Shown in pieces: positions 24,075-35,595 of a stretch of DNA of 64,000 bases. Both the position numbers and the translations under genes were made by a program. The DNA comes from Embiotoca jacksoni (Eukaryota > Chordata > Actinopteri > Embiotocidae): contig JAKOON010000006.1 in NCBI GenBank assembly GCA_022577435.1, positions 4,123,001 through 4,187,000 of the forward strand, in the 5' to 3' direction. Position 1 is the stretch's first letter, and every line of letters starts with the position of its first letter. The notes under the pieces were generated by a model. That model was given only the letters and a program-made list of their open reading frames with translations. It was not told the origin of the DNA and ran no database searches.

Positions 24075-24390
24075 CGTAGATGACCGAACTGCCGACGATC
24101 TTCTTCTCGACTCGTTCAAAGTCACGTTCACGCCGCCTGTTAACGAGGGATGTTTACTGTATATTCAGCACTTTTATACTATTAAAAAAAATAAATTATA
24201 TATGTATTATTTTATCTAATAAACACTGAGCTAGCTAATTAATAACTTCTTCGGTGACCAACCAGTGGATCTTGTAAAGAAAAAAACAGACAGGTTTTTT
24301 TTTGTTTTGTTTTTTGTTTTTTTTTAATATGTTGCTTTTACGTGTTGTCGGAAATTATAGCTTTTAAAAATTTGTCACATCACGTTACAG

Positions 24391-24811
24391 CGGGGGTGTC
24401 AAACATACGGCCCGCGGGCCGGATCCGGCCCGCCAAGGGGTCCAGCTTGGCCCGCCGGATGACTTTGCTAAGTGTGAAAATTACAGAAAGACATAAATTG
24501 CATTTCTATGAGAAAATGGAGGTTTATGAGTACAAACGTTTTGTTATTTTTTTTTTTAATCGATCCAGTAATTGCTTCAAAAACAGCGTAAATGGGCTGA
24601 TGTCTGAGTTTTTGGTCTTTATGTTTCTAGTTTATTGTAGAAAGACCTTAAAATAGGGTTTATCATCCAAAAACCTTCACCAATGATTTAAACAAAGAGA
24701 AATATTGTCGTTATGTATGCGTTATTATGCTATGATTTTACTGGTCTGGCCCACTTGAGATCAAAGTGGGCAGTATGTGGCCCCTTAACTAAAATGAGTT
24801 TGACACCCCTG
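24391..24811. mobile_element. hAT-type MITE with 8-bp target-site duplication
   Basis: A 421-bp noncoding element whose ends CGGGGGTGTCAAAC and GTTTGACACCCCTG are inverted complements apart from one base. It is flanked on both sides by the identical octamer CGTTACAG (24383-24390 and 24812-24819). An 8-bp duplication is the hallmark of hAT transposition. The interior includes CGGCCCGCGGGCCGGATCC, a phrase common in teleost nonautonomous hAT families. It lies in the intergenic DNA about 320 bp upstream of the putative tdrd7 TATA motif. Confidence 0.88.
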
Positions 24812-24892
24812 CGTTACAGGGTAAGCCACTACAGGCTGCTACCAAATATATATCACCATGCAATTCCCCTGGTTGATTGCTTGTATTCAGAC

Positions 24893-24894
<2 letters not shown>

Positions 24895-24937
<43 letters not shown>

Positions 24938-24939
24938 TT
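24895..24939. repeat. (TTTA)n microsatellite
   Basis: About eleven TTTA tetranucleotide units in the tdrd7-stra6l intergenic region. Confidence 0.95.
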
Positions 24940-25724
24940 GTATGATAAGCTTTCTGTAGAACAGAAGAGAAATTTGAACAAAGAATAAAGTCAGGCTCAA
25001 AAACAAAATTTCACTTTTTTTTTTTTGCATATTAAAGTCAAAGGTTTTTTTTACTGATACATTTTGGATATCTCTTTTCATTGCTCCATATGTGAGAAAA
25101 TACTGCCAACAGCCATACAAAAAAGAGAGAATTTTCACCATGTTTTTAGGAATAAAATGTTATAGCTTTATATCAGGCTTTGAATTTTACAATACATAAA
25201 GAGACCATTTTCTCAAACTGAGAAATCTCTACTTATATTATACAAACACCAAACCTTCCAGTTATATTCCCAACTATATTGTGATATAGATTTTACAGAG
25301 GGGTTTATTCAAATATTATTAATCGTTTGATTTTATAACATTTTATAGATGCCACCTTTTGATAAGTTTAGGGAAAATCCACAAAGACATATAGAGAAGA
25401 AATTACAATAGTACAATAGAAATGTAGTAGTTTAAACTTCACTTAAATTACTTTTACAGCAGATGCTTTCGATCTGGCTATTCAGTGACCGAAGGGGCAC
25501 GAACTGACATTTGACCAAGAGTGAAAAGAAGTTACATTTTCAGGACAACCTATTAAACCCCTCAAACTGCCACCCTGAGTTGATAACACGAATTTAAAAC
25601 AATCCAGCTCTCCTTCTGCAACACAGAGAGACGCATTTTAACACCTCATCATTCAGTTTGGATTCCAGTTCATATTTTTTGATAAAACAGTGGATGTGCT
25701 TTTTTTTTTTTTTTTCGCTTTTTT
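24940..25724 (-). other. Probable stra6l 3' UTR / intergenic
   Basis: AT-rich sequence following the stra6l stop codon (25725-25727). A minus-strand AATAAA (plus TTTATT, 25304-25309) about 0.4 kb downstream of the stop is a possible poly(A) signal. No other gene is seen before the tdrd7 promoter region. Confidence 0.4.
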
Positions 25725-26291
25725 TTAACAGTCTTCTGCTGGTATGACGGTGATCTCTGGTAGTGACTGTGACACTGTTTGATGGAGCTGCATTTGAGAT
25801 GCCATGACCCACGCCCGCACCACTGTGTCTGACTGGGGAGCTGGGCATGTTGACAAAGATGAAGATGAGGAGAGGTGGTGCTTTCTGAGCAGGATCAAAT
25901 GAGGGTTTCTCACTAAGGTGTAAAGCATCGCCCAGCGCCTTTTGGCCCGGCTGTTCACAGGGAATTCTGGAAAAAATTAAAATGACGAGGAAACAAAAGC
26001 AGGAGAAAGATTAGATAGAGGACAGGTGAAAGCAGTACTTGTAGATGACAGAGGTACAAACACACACACTGACCTGGTGGAGCGTTGTTGAATGTGGAGT
26101 ACGCAGATGTATCGCGTTTCTCCAGCGTGTTGGAGACCAGCAGCTGGCAGAAACACACCATGACTGGGTTGTTGTGATAATGGTCGGCAAAGATCATCCC
26201 AATCCATGTGTTGTAGCCTGGAACATGCAGGAAATACTATTAGATCCACAGATGAGCAGGAGTGCTGCTTTACAATATTGATGTAATTCCA

Positions 26292-26332
<41 letters not shown>

Positions 26333-29300
26333 AAACTTTATTTGTATAGCACCTTTTATACCAGAAATGCAATTCAAATGGCTTTACAGCAAGAAAATGT
26401 CATGCAGTGATTCACATAAAACAGAAATAAAGGAAAATATTTACGTTAAAATTCAATTTAAAAATAAAAAAATTGCATAATAACAGATCAAATTGCCTAA
26501 CAAATCAGATTTATACACTGTTCACATGCCACTATAAACATGACAATAAAGCTACAACCTGCTGGTTTATATAAATTGTCTCTGGCAGGTCTCTATAAGA
26601 AAATATTACTTAATTTAAATAATTTAACCCTTTTTTTTTTTATTGTTTAGATATTATTGCTGAGGAGGACATGATGACAAAGCAAGTGAAATGCTGCCGC
26701 CTCCTGGTAGCCCTGGATAATTGACTATGACCCAAACAAACAGGAAGGAAAAAGTTGTTTATGACCACTAAAGAATATAATTTTAAAAAAAAAGAAGAAG
26801 AAATATAGTTTTGGCTTTGATCTTTTGTGGTTTTTAAATTTCATTAAAAAAAAAAAACATTTTATTTTATTTTTCGGTTGAATTTACCGGCATCCATGGT
26901 TTCATATCCCCTCTGCATAATGGTTCGGTCGATGCGGGACACCAGCCATGTGCCTACCATGATGCTTAAAAGCAGCCGCACTATGCAGTTGCTCATCCCC
27001 ATCACCACGTTGTAGAAGAAGAAGAAGTAGTTGAAGCAGTGGAACGCCTTCCTGAAGAGGACCAGGAGGGGACATTGTGATTATAAGTTACTGTTCTTTG
27101 AATCACTTACTCTATTTACATCTGACAAAAGGGCATGAGGGGGATTGTCACGAATACCCGTTCTTTTGGGGTTTAGGATTGATCAGATGTCTCGTCGATG
27201 GTAATGGATAAGAAAAGTGCAGAGATATTTTTTTTTTAGCACAGTTCTACTTTATATTGTACATCTGCTGGTTCCACAAAGTCACTGAAGCACCTTTAAA
27301 CTACTGAGCATGTGAGGAAGTTCCTGTTTTATGGCCTCAGAAATGATGACTTTACAACAAATGATGAAATGATATATGTGTTTTGACTTTTTACAACCAC
27401 CATTCCCCGTTTCGACAGTTAATGTTCACCGATGTACAGGATGTTGGTTTTCATTGTGACATTTCATAATGCTGAGATAACCTCACCTGTTGTTGAGAGC
27501 CAGAGGTTTCTGTTTATCTGTGGGAGACATTTTGTCCTGAAGGAAGAAGACCTGAACCAGAATCACCTGTACAATAACCAGGCTGATCACCAGACCGATG
27601 GTCAGGCTGAGACACAAGAGCAAAGTGAAAATCACTATTTATCCATCCCTTCATGTAGTAGCCACAATCACACATAAAAAGCAGCCTTACACTATGATTC
27701 CCAGGTTGGAAAGCATGCTCAGTACCTTTCCGTGCTGTACAGGAAGAACAAACAAATAGACCAACAGCATAGCAAACAGAAAGTGGACAAAATGGACAAT
27801 CAGGTAACCTAAAAAAAACAAAACAACAACAAACAAACATTTACATGATATAAATAAGGATTCTGAAACAATATAGTGCTGCAGGGGTTGATTCTAATAA
27901 ACTACCTGTTTCATATGTCAGGTCAATTTGTTGCATATTTTTCATTATTTTCATGGCAAAGCAGTCAAATAAATGAATAACCCTTTAAATGTACTTGGTC
28001 AGGGGTAATTAACACTGCTAAGAAAAATACATTTTAGGCCTGTTAGGAATGTAAGATGTCCTTATAAGGTCAACTGTTGTTTCTGTTTTAACATTTACAC
28101 AGTACATATCAGTTGTTCATGTGTTCAGAGGAGGATAATGTTTACCCCACAGTGTAAAAGCAATCTGCCATCCAGAGTATCTTGCAATAGAAGCCTGCAA
28201 AAATGAGTGAGAAAAGGTGTTTGGTCATTTTTAAAGTTTCTTGGTTGAAAGTGTGCGTGAACAGCGGAGCAATAAGAAGCAACGACAGGCACTCAGAAAC
28301 ACACTCTAACACAGCAGCAATATATTGTACATATCTGAAACATTGAAATCACGCGTCAAATCACGCATCAAATCACACATTGTTGACACTTGCACATGTC
28401 GGCGTTTGGCGGAGCCTTCAGCGCCAAATTACCCTGAAACATCTGCTATGTTTTATGTGTGTATGTTTTGTGTGTGTGTGTGTGTGTGTGTGTTTCACTT
28501 ACTACACTGGTAGCAGAGTTGGGGTTGTGGAACTTCTCAGGAAGAAAGCCTTTCTGTCCTTTCCACAGTCTCTTCAAGTGTTTCCTGAGGTGACAGTATG
28601 ATATCTGACTGGTTACAGTGCAGCCAAATGTGAGTCAAGTCAGTTTATCTATTGTATATGACAACATTCAACCAAAACATACGTTGGCCAAAGTGCTGCA
28701 CAAAGTCTGACAAGTTAAAACACAGCAATAATAACAAAATAACAACAAATTAGAGACAAAAATGAAAAGAAATTAAAAACAGCATGAAGCCAAAATCACA
28801 ACCGAAGGTACATACAACTCGTTATTCATGTAAAAAGTCTAGAAATCTAGAAATAGCAGCAAAAATAGATATGCAAAATGCACATTTGCTTCTGCGCTCA
28901 CTGGTAGGAAAACTCCATCTTTACTTCCCATAAACTAAATCAAAATTATTTGTATTTTAGTATTCTTATTTTTGTTTTAGGTCTCTTACCTGTAACATGC
29001 CAGGATGTGGAAGATGTAGGTGACAGAGTTCAGACTGGCAAAGATGGTGGTGGCTAACCAAGACTCTGTCATGAAGAAAAAACAAATCAAAGCTAATCTT
29101 TACTTTATATCGGTATAAATATCGGGCCTAGTTCAGATCCACCTTTCTCATAAAAAGAAACATTGACCACACAGATAATAAAGTCTGGTAGACTCACTCC
29201 TGGCCACGTCGATGAATTCCTCCAGCTGTGGTATCATGGCTCCTATAGCTTCAGTCTGGTTACAAGAGGTAACCAGATATTTCAGAGTATTCTTCCACTT

Positions 29301-32300
29301 CTCTACTTCATCGAAAGCAACATTACTGAGACTGTAGTCCGCCAGTGTCATCTAGACAAATAGTACAAAGACAAATAAATACAGCAGCACCAAAAAGAGT
29401 AACACTTATGAAACAAAGTGAAGGGATTACTTTTTTTTTTTTGTAAGTGTGTGTGTGTGTGTGTGTGTCTGTGTGTGTGTATGTGTGTACCGTATATAGG
29501 CCTATAAGGGATATGATGGCAGTGCCGATTATCCTGCTAGGAAACTTGAAGTAGGGGTCCCACTCGTACAGTCGGCTCTGGAGCCAGCTGAGCTGCTTCC
29601 TGCACCACAGACAGGCAGGTCAATGCTTCCATGAGTATGTGTTGTTCTCTTTTTAATGCCGGTATAATACTGCAGCTGCAAGACATTTCTCTTTGAAGGT
29701 CAGGAGCAGCTGCAGTGTCATTGTTAAGAGAAATTTAGAACATGAAACTCTGAAGCTCAGGACGTCGAATCATTTCGAAGGCCGACTCTCAAACACTCAA
29801 AACGACCAGCAGCACTTGAACACACCAGACCGTTTTACAGTCAGTCTGCACTGAACTTCATCAACACACAACTGTATTGGTAAATAGATATGATGTCACT
29901 TTGATGGATTATCACTGTCAAATCTTATAAATAAAAAATTGAGGAAATGAATTGAGTATTACGTTATCTGGTCGTACAAGAAGAAGCTTTTGATAGCCGC
30001 ACAGGTGCATGTGTACCAGCGTGTGTCTCTACCCGTGTTCAGGTGTTTTCCTCAGCAGTCTCTGAACGTGCTGCAGCTGGTGGTACTCAATCAGCTCCTC
30101 AAGGTCCTGCCAGCAGACTCAGCATGTTTATTCTCATACAAAGGTTATTATTTATAAAACACTTTCATATAATCACTTTAAATCCAGCGGTGAGTTTCCA
30201 ATCTATCATTGAAAAATCTAGGATTTCTTTGTTAGGATAACATCCAACATCACATAACTTGGTGTGCAGGATGTTCACAGCAAAAAGACAATACAAAAAT
30301 ATATTGAGAATAAATTGAAGCAAAAAAAAAAAAAAAGAAAAAAGTAGAATAAAAGCAACAAACAACATACGTCATATACAATTCATCTATATATGTGATG
30401 TAAAGTGTTTTGTGTAGCTTTTCTCTCCCCGATATCGCCAAATTTTAAGCAGGTATTCTGACCTCTCGTTCCATTTGCAGACGTATTCGAACAGCTTTAA
30501 CCAGAATGTAAATGAATCGTCCCAAGAGGAAGATGAGGGAGAGGATGCAGGGCCACTGGATGATTACCTTCTGGTATTTACCCAAAACCTTTCAAATCAT
30601 AAACACAGAGTCGGTCGTTACTTTGTTCTTCACAATATCTAAACAGTCAGAGACAACTTCACAACTCAATGTCCTTCAGTCTGATTTATTTCGGTGAAGG
30701 ATGCTGGGTGCTCGGGAGGAAAGCACATGGCAACAGGCACGTTACGATGGGTTTCAATACTCACCTACCTTACCATTGGGACAGGTGAACGTATCCCAGA
30801 CTGTAACGACGATCCTGCAAACAAGCACAGAGATGCGTCATGTAGGTTATTAATATCTGATCATTCACATTTCCTATCAGCATTTTGGAAGTAAAGTCAC
30901 CATGATATCAGTGTTGTTATAGTTTTTTTTTGTGTGTGCATGTTTTTACAAACACGCACAGGTGTAAATAAATAAATAGATAAATAGATAAGTAAATGTT
31001 TACCAGGCCACAGAGTAAAGTATTCCCAGCGAGGCCCCTGCCATCCTGAACGGTGTGGACAGACAGGCGAAGAACGGGAAGTACACCAGGCCCACTTCTA
31101 AAGCTCCAACCAGGTACACTATAGCTGAGGATCAGAGTCAGAGAACACGGCGTCAGACAACTCATTAATGTGTTGCTTGTGTGTGGGAAAAGATGTTACC
31201 GGATAATAAGGTACCTGTGGCCCAGGCCGGGACACTGAAGATGAGGTAACGCTCAGAGAAGAGCAGCAGGACGCTGCTCGACACGGCACCAAACGCAAAG
31301 CCATAGGACCAACGATTACTGAGGGTGCCCATCGTATCCAACGGCCTGCAATGATAATGAAAAAATGATAGACTCAGAAAAATCCGTGTGGATGATTTAG
31401 TAGCGTGGTGAATATCACAGAGAAGGAACCTCGGAGGAATCTTAAAAAGAGGAAGCCGATTGTTGCACATTCTTACTGATTTAACATTTTTATAGGAGAG
31501 AGTTAAAGTTATGATATCAGCACTGGTAATATTGTCAAGATGTTCTCTTTTTATTGACAGCGTTCTTGCTGCTGTTGACTTACACCACAATAGCAAAACG
31601 CCCCCTCAGGAAGGGCAGTCTGTGGTCGATACCCAGCTTCTGGGCTCTTTTCTGGAGGAATGACAGCACGCCTGCAATCAACACCTGGACCACAAGATGA
31701 CAGCACATGATACGTGAACAAATGAAACAACAACAACAACAACAAAACCTGAATGGAAGCATGATTTGTTTGGATTTTGGCAAGTGTGTGCAATCAACTG
31801 ACATACTTTATGTTTACATGTTGGAGAGCGGTCTAATATTTTATCCCCACATGTTGCTGTATCTGCTCATTCATTGTTGCTGTAGCAGTGAATGTACTTC
31901 ACGCATATAGTTTATAGTAATAGCGCCCCAAATTACAGTTTTCAAAATGACCAATAAAATAACTGAAGACTTCTCTCAATCAGACTGAATATGGTCTGAA
32001 CATGATGATCCTCCCGGTGATGAATTGTTGTTTCAGACTTATTGCTTCACTCGTCGGTGTCTTTAATGTTACGGCTGATCGGTATATTTAGTAAATGCAG
32101 TAATTTGTCATTCTCGGACGCAAATTTGTGAATTGTGGGTGCTAAAAAAGCTCTTGACTGGTGAACATTAAACACGCAGTTCTTACAGTTTTAAAACAAA
32201 CGCATGTGGTGTTGCCAGCTACTACAGACATATTTTCTGGAAATCATAGTGGATCTAATTATTGTTATCTTTTCCTTTGTTCATAGAGCAGGGTTGAATG

Positions 32301-32719
32301 AATAGAGAACTCACTGCTGGTATGAGTGACAGATGCAGAAAGAAGTCCATAGAGACTCCATTTTGACAGTCCTGAACTGTGGAGTCGCTGGAGAAGGTGT
32401 GGGAAGAAAAACATTATGTAACATGATGCAGTCTAATTGATATGAAGTGAAAGGACACGCAGCAGAACAACACGGGGGGGGGGACAACCTGAGGACAAAT
32501 GAAAGAGGTGGACTGTATGGAGAACAGGATAGCAAAGACAGTGACCTGAGACAGCACAGATTAATGTGTGTTTCTACAACCTCCTGCACAGCATGAAGCA
32601 GGAGTCCTAAACCGTACATGACATGAGCAAGAGTAAAGAGCGGCACAGTGACGCTTTAAACAGTCACACAAAGTATTTCAAGTCTGTACTCACTTATATT
32701 CCACCGGGTTTCTTATCAT
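25725..32719 (-). CDS. stra6l: STRA6-like retinol/RBP4 receptor 2 (18 coding exons, intact)
   Basis: STRA6L/RBPR2 is a multi-pass plasma-membrane receptor that takes up retinol from plasma retinol-binding protein, chiefly in liver and intestine. The start ATG is at 32717-32719, the stop TAA at 25725-25727, and 18 exons total 1,938 nt (645 aa). The usual STRA6 length is near 670. Exons: 32694-32719, 32315-32387, 31584-31684, 31215-31345, 31004-31124, 30769-30814, 30463-30570, 30033-30106, 29491-29599, 29198-29351, 28990-29065, 28503-28584, 28146-28194, 27691-27808, 27487-27606, 26888-27051, 26074-26217 and 25725-25966. All junctions agree in phase. The N-terminus carries a likely N-glycosylation site (Asn9-Asp-Ser), and many hydrophobic spans follow. 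Landmarks shared with STRA6 are PFLRGRFAIVVPLD, SNRWSYGFAFGA and VPAWATG. The first 8-codon exon rests on phase and splice fit alone. Confidence 0.92.
26294..26330. repeat. (AAT)n microsatellite
   Basis: About twelve AAT units directly abutting the LINE-tail-like fragment that follows. Confidence 0.9.
26331..26400. mobile_element. LINE/SINE 3'-tail-like fragment
   Basis: Contains CTTTATTTGTATAGCACCTT followed by a TGGCTTTACA phrase. I recall this combination as the conserved 3' tail of L2/CR1-type LINEs and their SINEs in fish. It lies in a stra6l intron next to a trinucleotide repeat, a common tail arrangement. Confidence 0.5.
28470..28492. repeat. (GT)n microsatellite
   Basis: About 11 GT units directly downstream (minus-strand sense) of the stra6l exon 28503-28584, ten bases past its donor. 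Confidence 0.9.
28632..28710. mobile_element. Degraded LINE/SINE tail-like fragment
   Basis: The pattern AGTCAAGTCAGTTTAT followed by GGCCAAAGTGCTGCACAAAG resembles the same fish retroelement tail class as the fragment near 26.35 kb, but is more diverged. Intron of stra6l. Confidence 0.4.
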
Positions 32720-32852
32720 CGTTCGTCAGTCAGTTCATCAAAGTGGAGAAAAGCTCGGTTTCTGCTCCACTACAGGCAAAGGAAGCGACTGGAGGTTGGT
32801 TCCACTTCCCTGTTTCCCTGTTTCCTGGTTCAAAACATGTGACTCACAAATC

Positions 32853-32865
32853 TGACCTTTGACCT
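32853..32865 (-). promoter_or_regulatory. Perfect DR1 nuclear-receptor element upstream of stra6l
   Basis: On the minus strand the 13-mer AGGTCAAAGGTCA is two perfect AGGTCA half-sites spaced by one base. This is the consensus DR1 for RXR heterodimers (PPAR, RAR), HNF4 and COUP-TF. It lies 134 bp upstream of the stra6l start codon. That position suits a retinoid receptor gene expressed in liver and gut. No TATA box was identified between it and the start. Confidence 0.6.
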
Positions 32866-32910
32866 CAGGTATCAACACTCTGTTGCCACTGTTTTTTTTT
32901 TTATGTCCCC

Positions 32911-32917
32911 TGTGTGT

Positions 32918-32950
<33 letters not shown>
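32911..32950. repeat. (GT)n repeat in the stra6l upstream region
   Basis: Imperfect GT repeat with one TATG interruption, about 45 bp beyond the DR1 motif. Confidence 0.85.
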
Positions 32951-32951
<1 letters not shown>

Positions 32952-33306
32952 CTTTCTTCTCTCTCTCTGTGTTCACACACTCTTTCTCTCTGAAATCATA
33001 TTGACCGCTGTGTTACTCAGTAGAAGAAGAGTAAACAGTGAGCTCAGTCGCTGAGATAACCGGACGATCGTTCACCTTCTGCCTTCACTTTACGAAGGGA
33101 GGTCACTCAGATCCCATTACCTAAATGATTAAATCACACTTTCCTTCATCTTATTTTCCCCTCAGATATCAGATTCAGTGCAAAATTTTTTATATCATCC
33201 TCAATGTGCATGATCCAGATAATTATTCATTTTGATTATTCATTCGGTGCAATCTTGACTTCTTGGATAATAAAAGAAAATATCACAAGGATTCTGCTGC
33301 TTTAAA

Positions 33307-33312
33307 TTTATT
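33307..33312 (-). terminator. Poly(A) signal AATAAA of the Kazal inhibitor gene
   Basis: Canonical minus-strand AATAAA (plus TTTATT) about 125 nt downstream of the Kazal gene stop codon at 33435. The short 3' UTR is typical for small secreted inhibitor genes. Confidence 0.6.
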
Positions 33313-33434
33313 ACTCATGACAATGACAAACACTCAGGACAGGCGATAGTCCAGAAGTCATTTGAGAGATTTTTTTTTCATGATGATCGGATCCTGATTG
33401 GCCTCCTTGCCGGTGACATCAGCAGCTGTGCCGG

Positions 33435-34339
33435 TCAGCAGCTCTCCTCCTTGACAATCAAGATGTCCGTCCTGGTTTCTCTAAAGAGAGAATGATGACA
33501 CGACGTGGCTGTGATTCATCCTGTCAGCAGTGATTCAGCTCAACTTTGCATCAGTAGGTGAAAATGAGGCCAGTCACAAGATTCTTCTGGGTAATCAGAC
33601 CTCATAATGACGCTCATTCATCATCTCTGAATGTCTGGAAGTGTGAGTGGGCTGGAGATGAAGTGATAGGAGCCATGAATTCACTCCGTATAAGGCCTAA
33701 AATAAACTAGGAATGACAGGGATAGATAAACAGTACAGAGACAAAGCTCTCTTTTAAAAGAGCAGTTTCACTCTTCAAAAAAGTTTCAGGAAGAGCGACC
33801 CACCCGACAGAAGAAATGCTTAGTCGACTAAAAGCCGTCCATCATTAGATTTAATGGACAAACCTGTCAAGTTTTCATGACTGCTAAAAAGTAATAATTC
33901 ACCAGCCACCAGAACAATCATTTTCTAGCGCTGACAAATTTGATTATTTCCTGTGAAGATGAATGAAAGGCTTCCCAGTCGATTGAATCAGATGCCGGAG
34001 TGTTTAAATCCTTTCACCAGCAGAGGGCAGCTCCAGCACTTCATCCTCCCTGAAGTCAATTTAGGTGATGTTGAACTAAAGTGTGAGTGTGGAGCAGCTG
34101 TGTGTACTCACTGGCTCTGGACGCACAAGGTGCACTCGTTGGCATATGTGTTTCCGTCGCTGCCGCACACAGGAGCAAGGTTCAGGGGGCACGCCACAAT
34201 CTCCCCCATGTCAGGACAGGAGGCCTGCCGGAAAATTAAACAGCAGAATATTATATTCTACTGTAATACAAGCTTCAATTAAAAAGTCTTCTAAATATAG
34301 AAGTACGATTTGTAAATTAGAGGTCATTCTACATGAATT

Positions 34340-34390
<51 letters not shown>

Positions 34391-35164
34391 CCTCTTACAC
34401 CTGCAAACAGCACTGCACTAAAACCCTTTCCTAGACAGGCTCAAACGTTTCTATTAAAAGATCCATGTCACCTTTCTCATGAGTCCAGACTTCTCCTTGG
34501 CAGCTTTACAAGAAGCAGACAACAATTAAAATCAGGAGTAAGTACATACGCAACCCAAATCATAAAGACAAATATCACCGCTTTACGAAACTAACTGCAC
34601 TAATTCAAATGACATGAAGTCATGCTGGGAATTATTCCCCCGATATTTATTATCTACTATTGCTCACAGATAGAAATATAGGTGGATGAGTGTCTATTAT
34701 GTATAGTCTCATGACAATTTTTTTTTACACGTTATAGCTTTATGTCAGAATATATTACACTGAAAAGTGCCTTTAAAATATGCATCAAAGGTTTTTTTCA
34801 AATATGTTATTTCTAAAATGAATTCCAATCATTTAATTTAGATCACCGCTGAGATCTGTTTTCACTTTGACATTTGATTTTTTTCTCGTGTTCATTTTAA
34901 AAGATAAGAATCTGCATTAAATCACTTTTTAATTCAAAGTTTTAAAACGATAAAAAACGTTCAATATGTCGTTTCAAACTAAGCCTTCGACACAGAAGTC
35001 ACTCCATCGACTTAAAAGTTTATTCCATAACAAACCTCAGATGACAGCAGCTGAAAATACTTTAAAAAAAAAGAAGTGATATTTTATAAAAGAACATTTT
35101 GTCTTTTGTTACCTGCGGCCACACAGATGAGCAGAAGTCCCAGAAAAACAACTCTCCCCGTCAT
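33435..35164 (-). CDS. Secreted Kazal-type serine protease inhibitor (SPINK type, 80 aa, four exons)
   Basis: Exons 35113-35164 (ATG at 35162-35164), 34472-34503, 34112-34224 and 33435-33480 (TGA at 33435-33437) join in phase to an 80-residue protein, the usual SPINK length. Residues 1 to about 19 (MTGRVVFLGLLLICVAAAA) are a signal peptide. Residues 31-80 form one Kazal domain with cysteines at 31, 40, 48, 59, 62 and 80; the spacing C-8-C-7-C-10-C-2-C-17-C differs from SPINK1 only by two extra residues in the first loop. It also has the core VCGSDGNTYANEC. By alignment to SPINK1 the P1 residue is Leu42 (C-P-L-N), pointing to chymotrypsin- or elastase-like targets rather than trypsin. A TATA-like TATAAG lies at 35312-35317. 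It sits between stra6l and abca1 on the same strand. The family is certain; the exact paralogue (spink2- or spink4-like) is not. Confidence 0.9.
34338..34390. repeat. (ATT)n microsatellite
   Basis: About 17 ATT units in the Kazal gene intron between exons 2 and 3. Confidence 0.95.
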
Positions 35165-35332
35165 GATGTCGGTGGATGAATAACCCTGAGCCTCTGTTTG
35201 TATGGGCAGTGTAAGTGTGTGTGAGTGTGTGTGTGGGTGTGTGTGTGTGAGTGTGAGTGTGGGAACACAGCAGATGAAAATGGACACACAAACGCATGCA
35301 AAGTCTAGAAACTTATAGTCATCAGCACACAT

Positions 35333-35449
<117 letters not shown>

Positions 35450-35595
35450 GAGAATAAACACATCTTTTGTTTAGTCAGAAGCTACAAACTTCCATGTGAC
35501 GCGCCCACATTATTTTATTTTTATTTTTATATGTCGCACACAACTAATTCAAAAATAATTCAGTCTGGAGTCTTTTCTTTCAAAACGTATGAATT

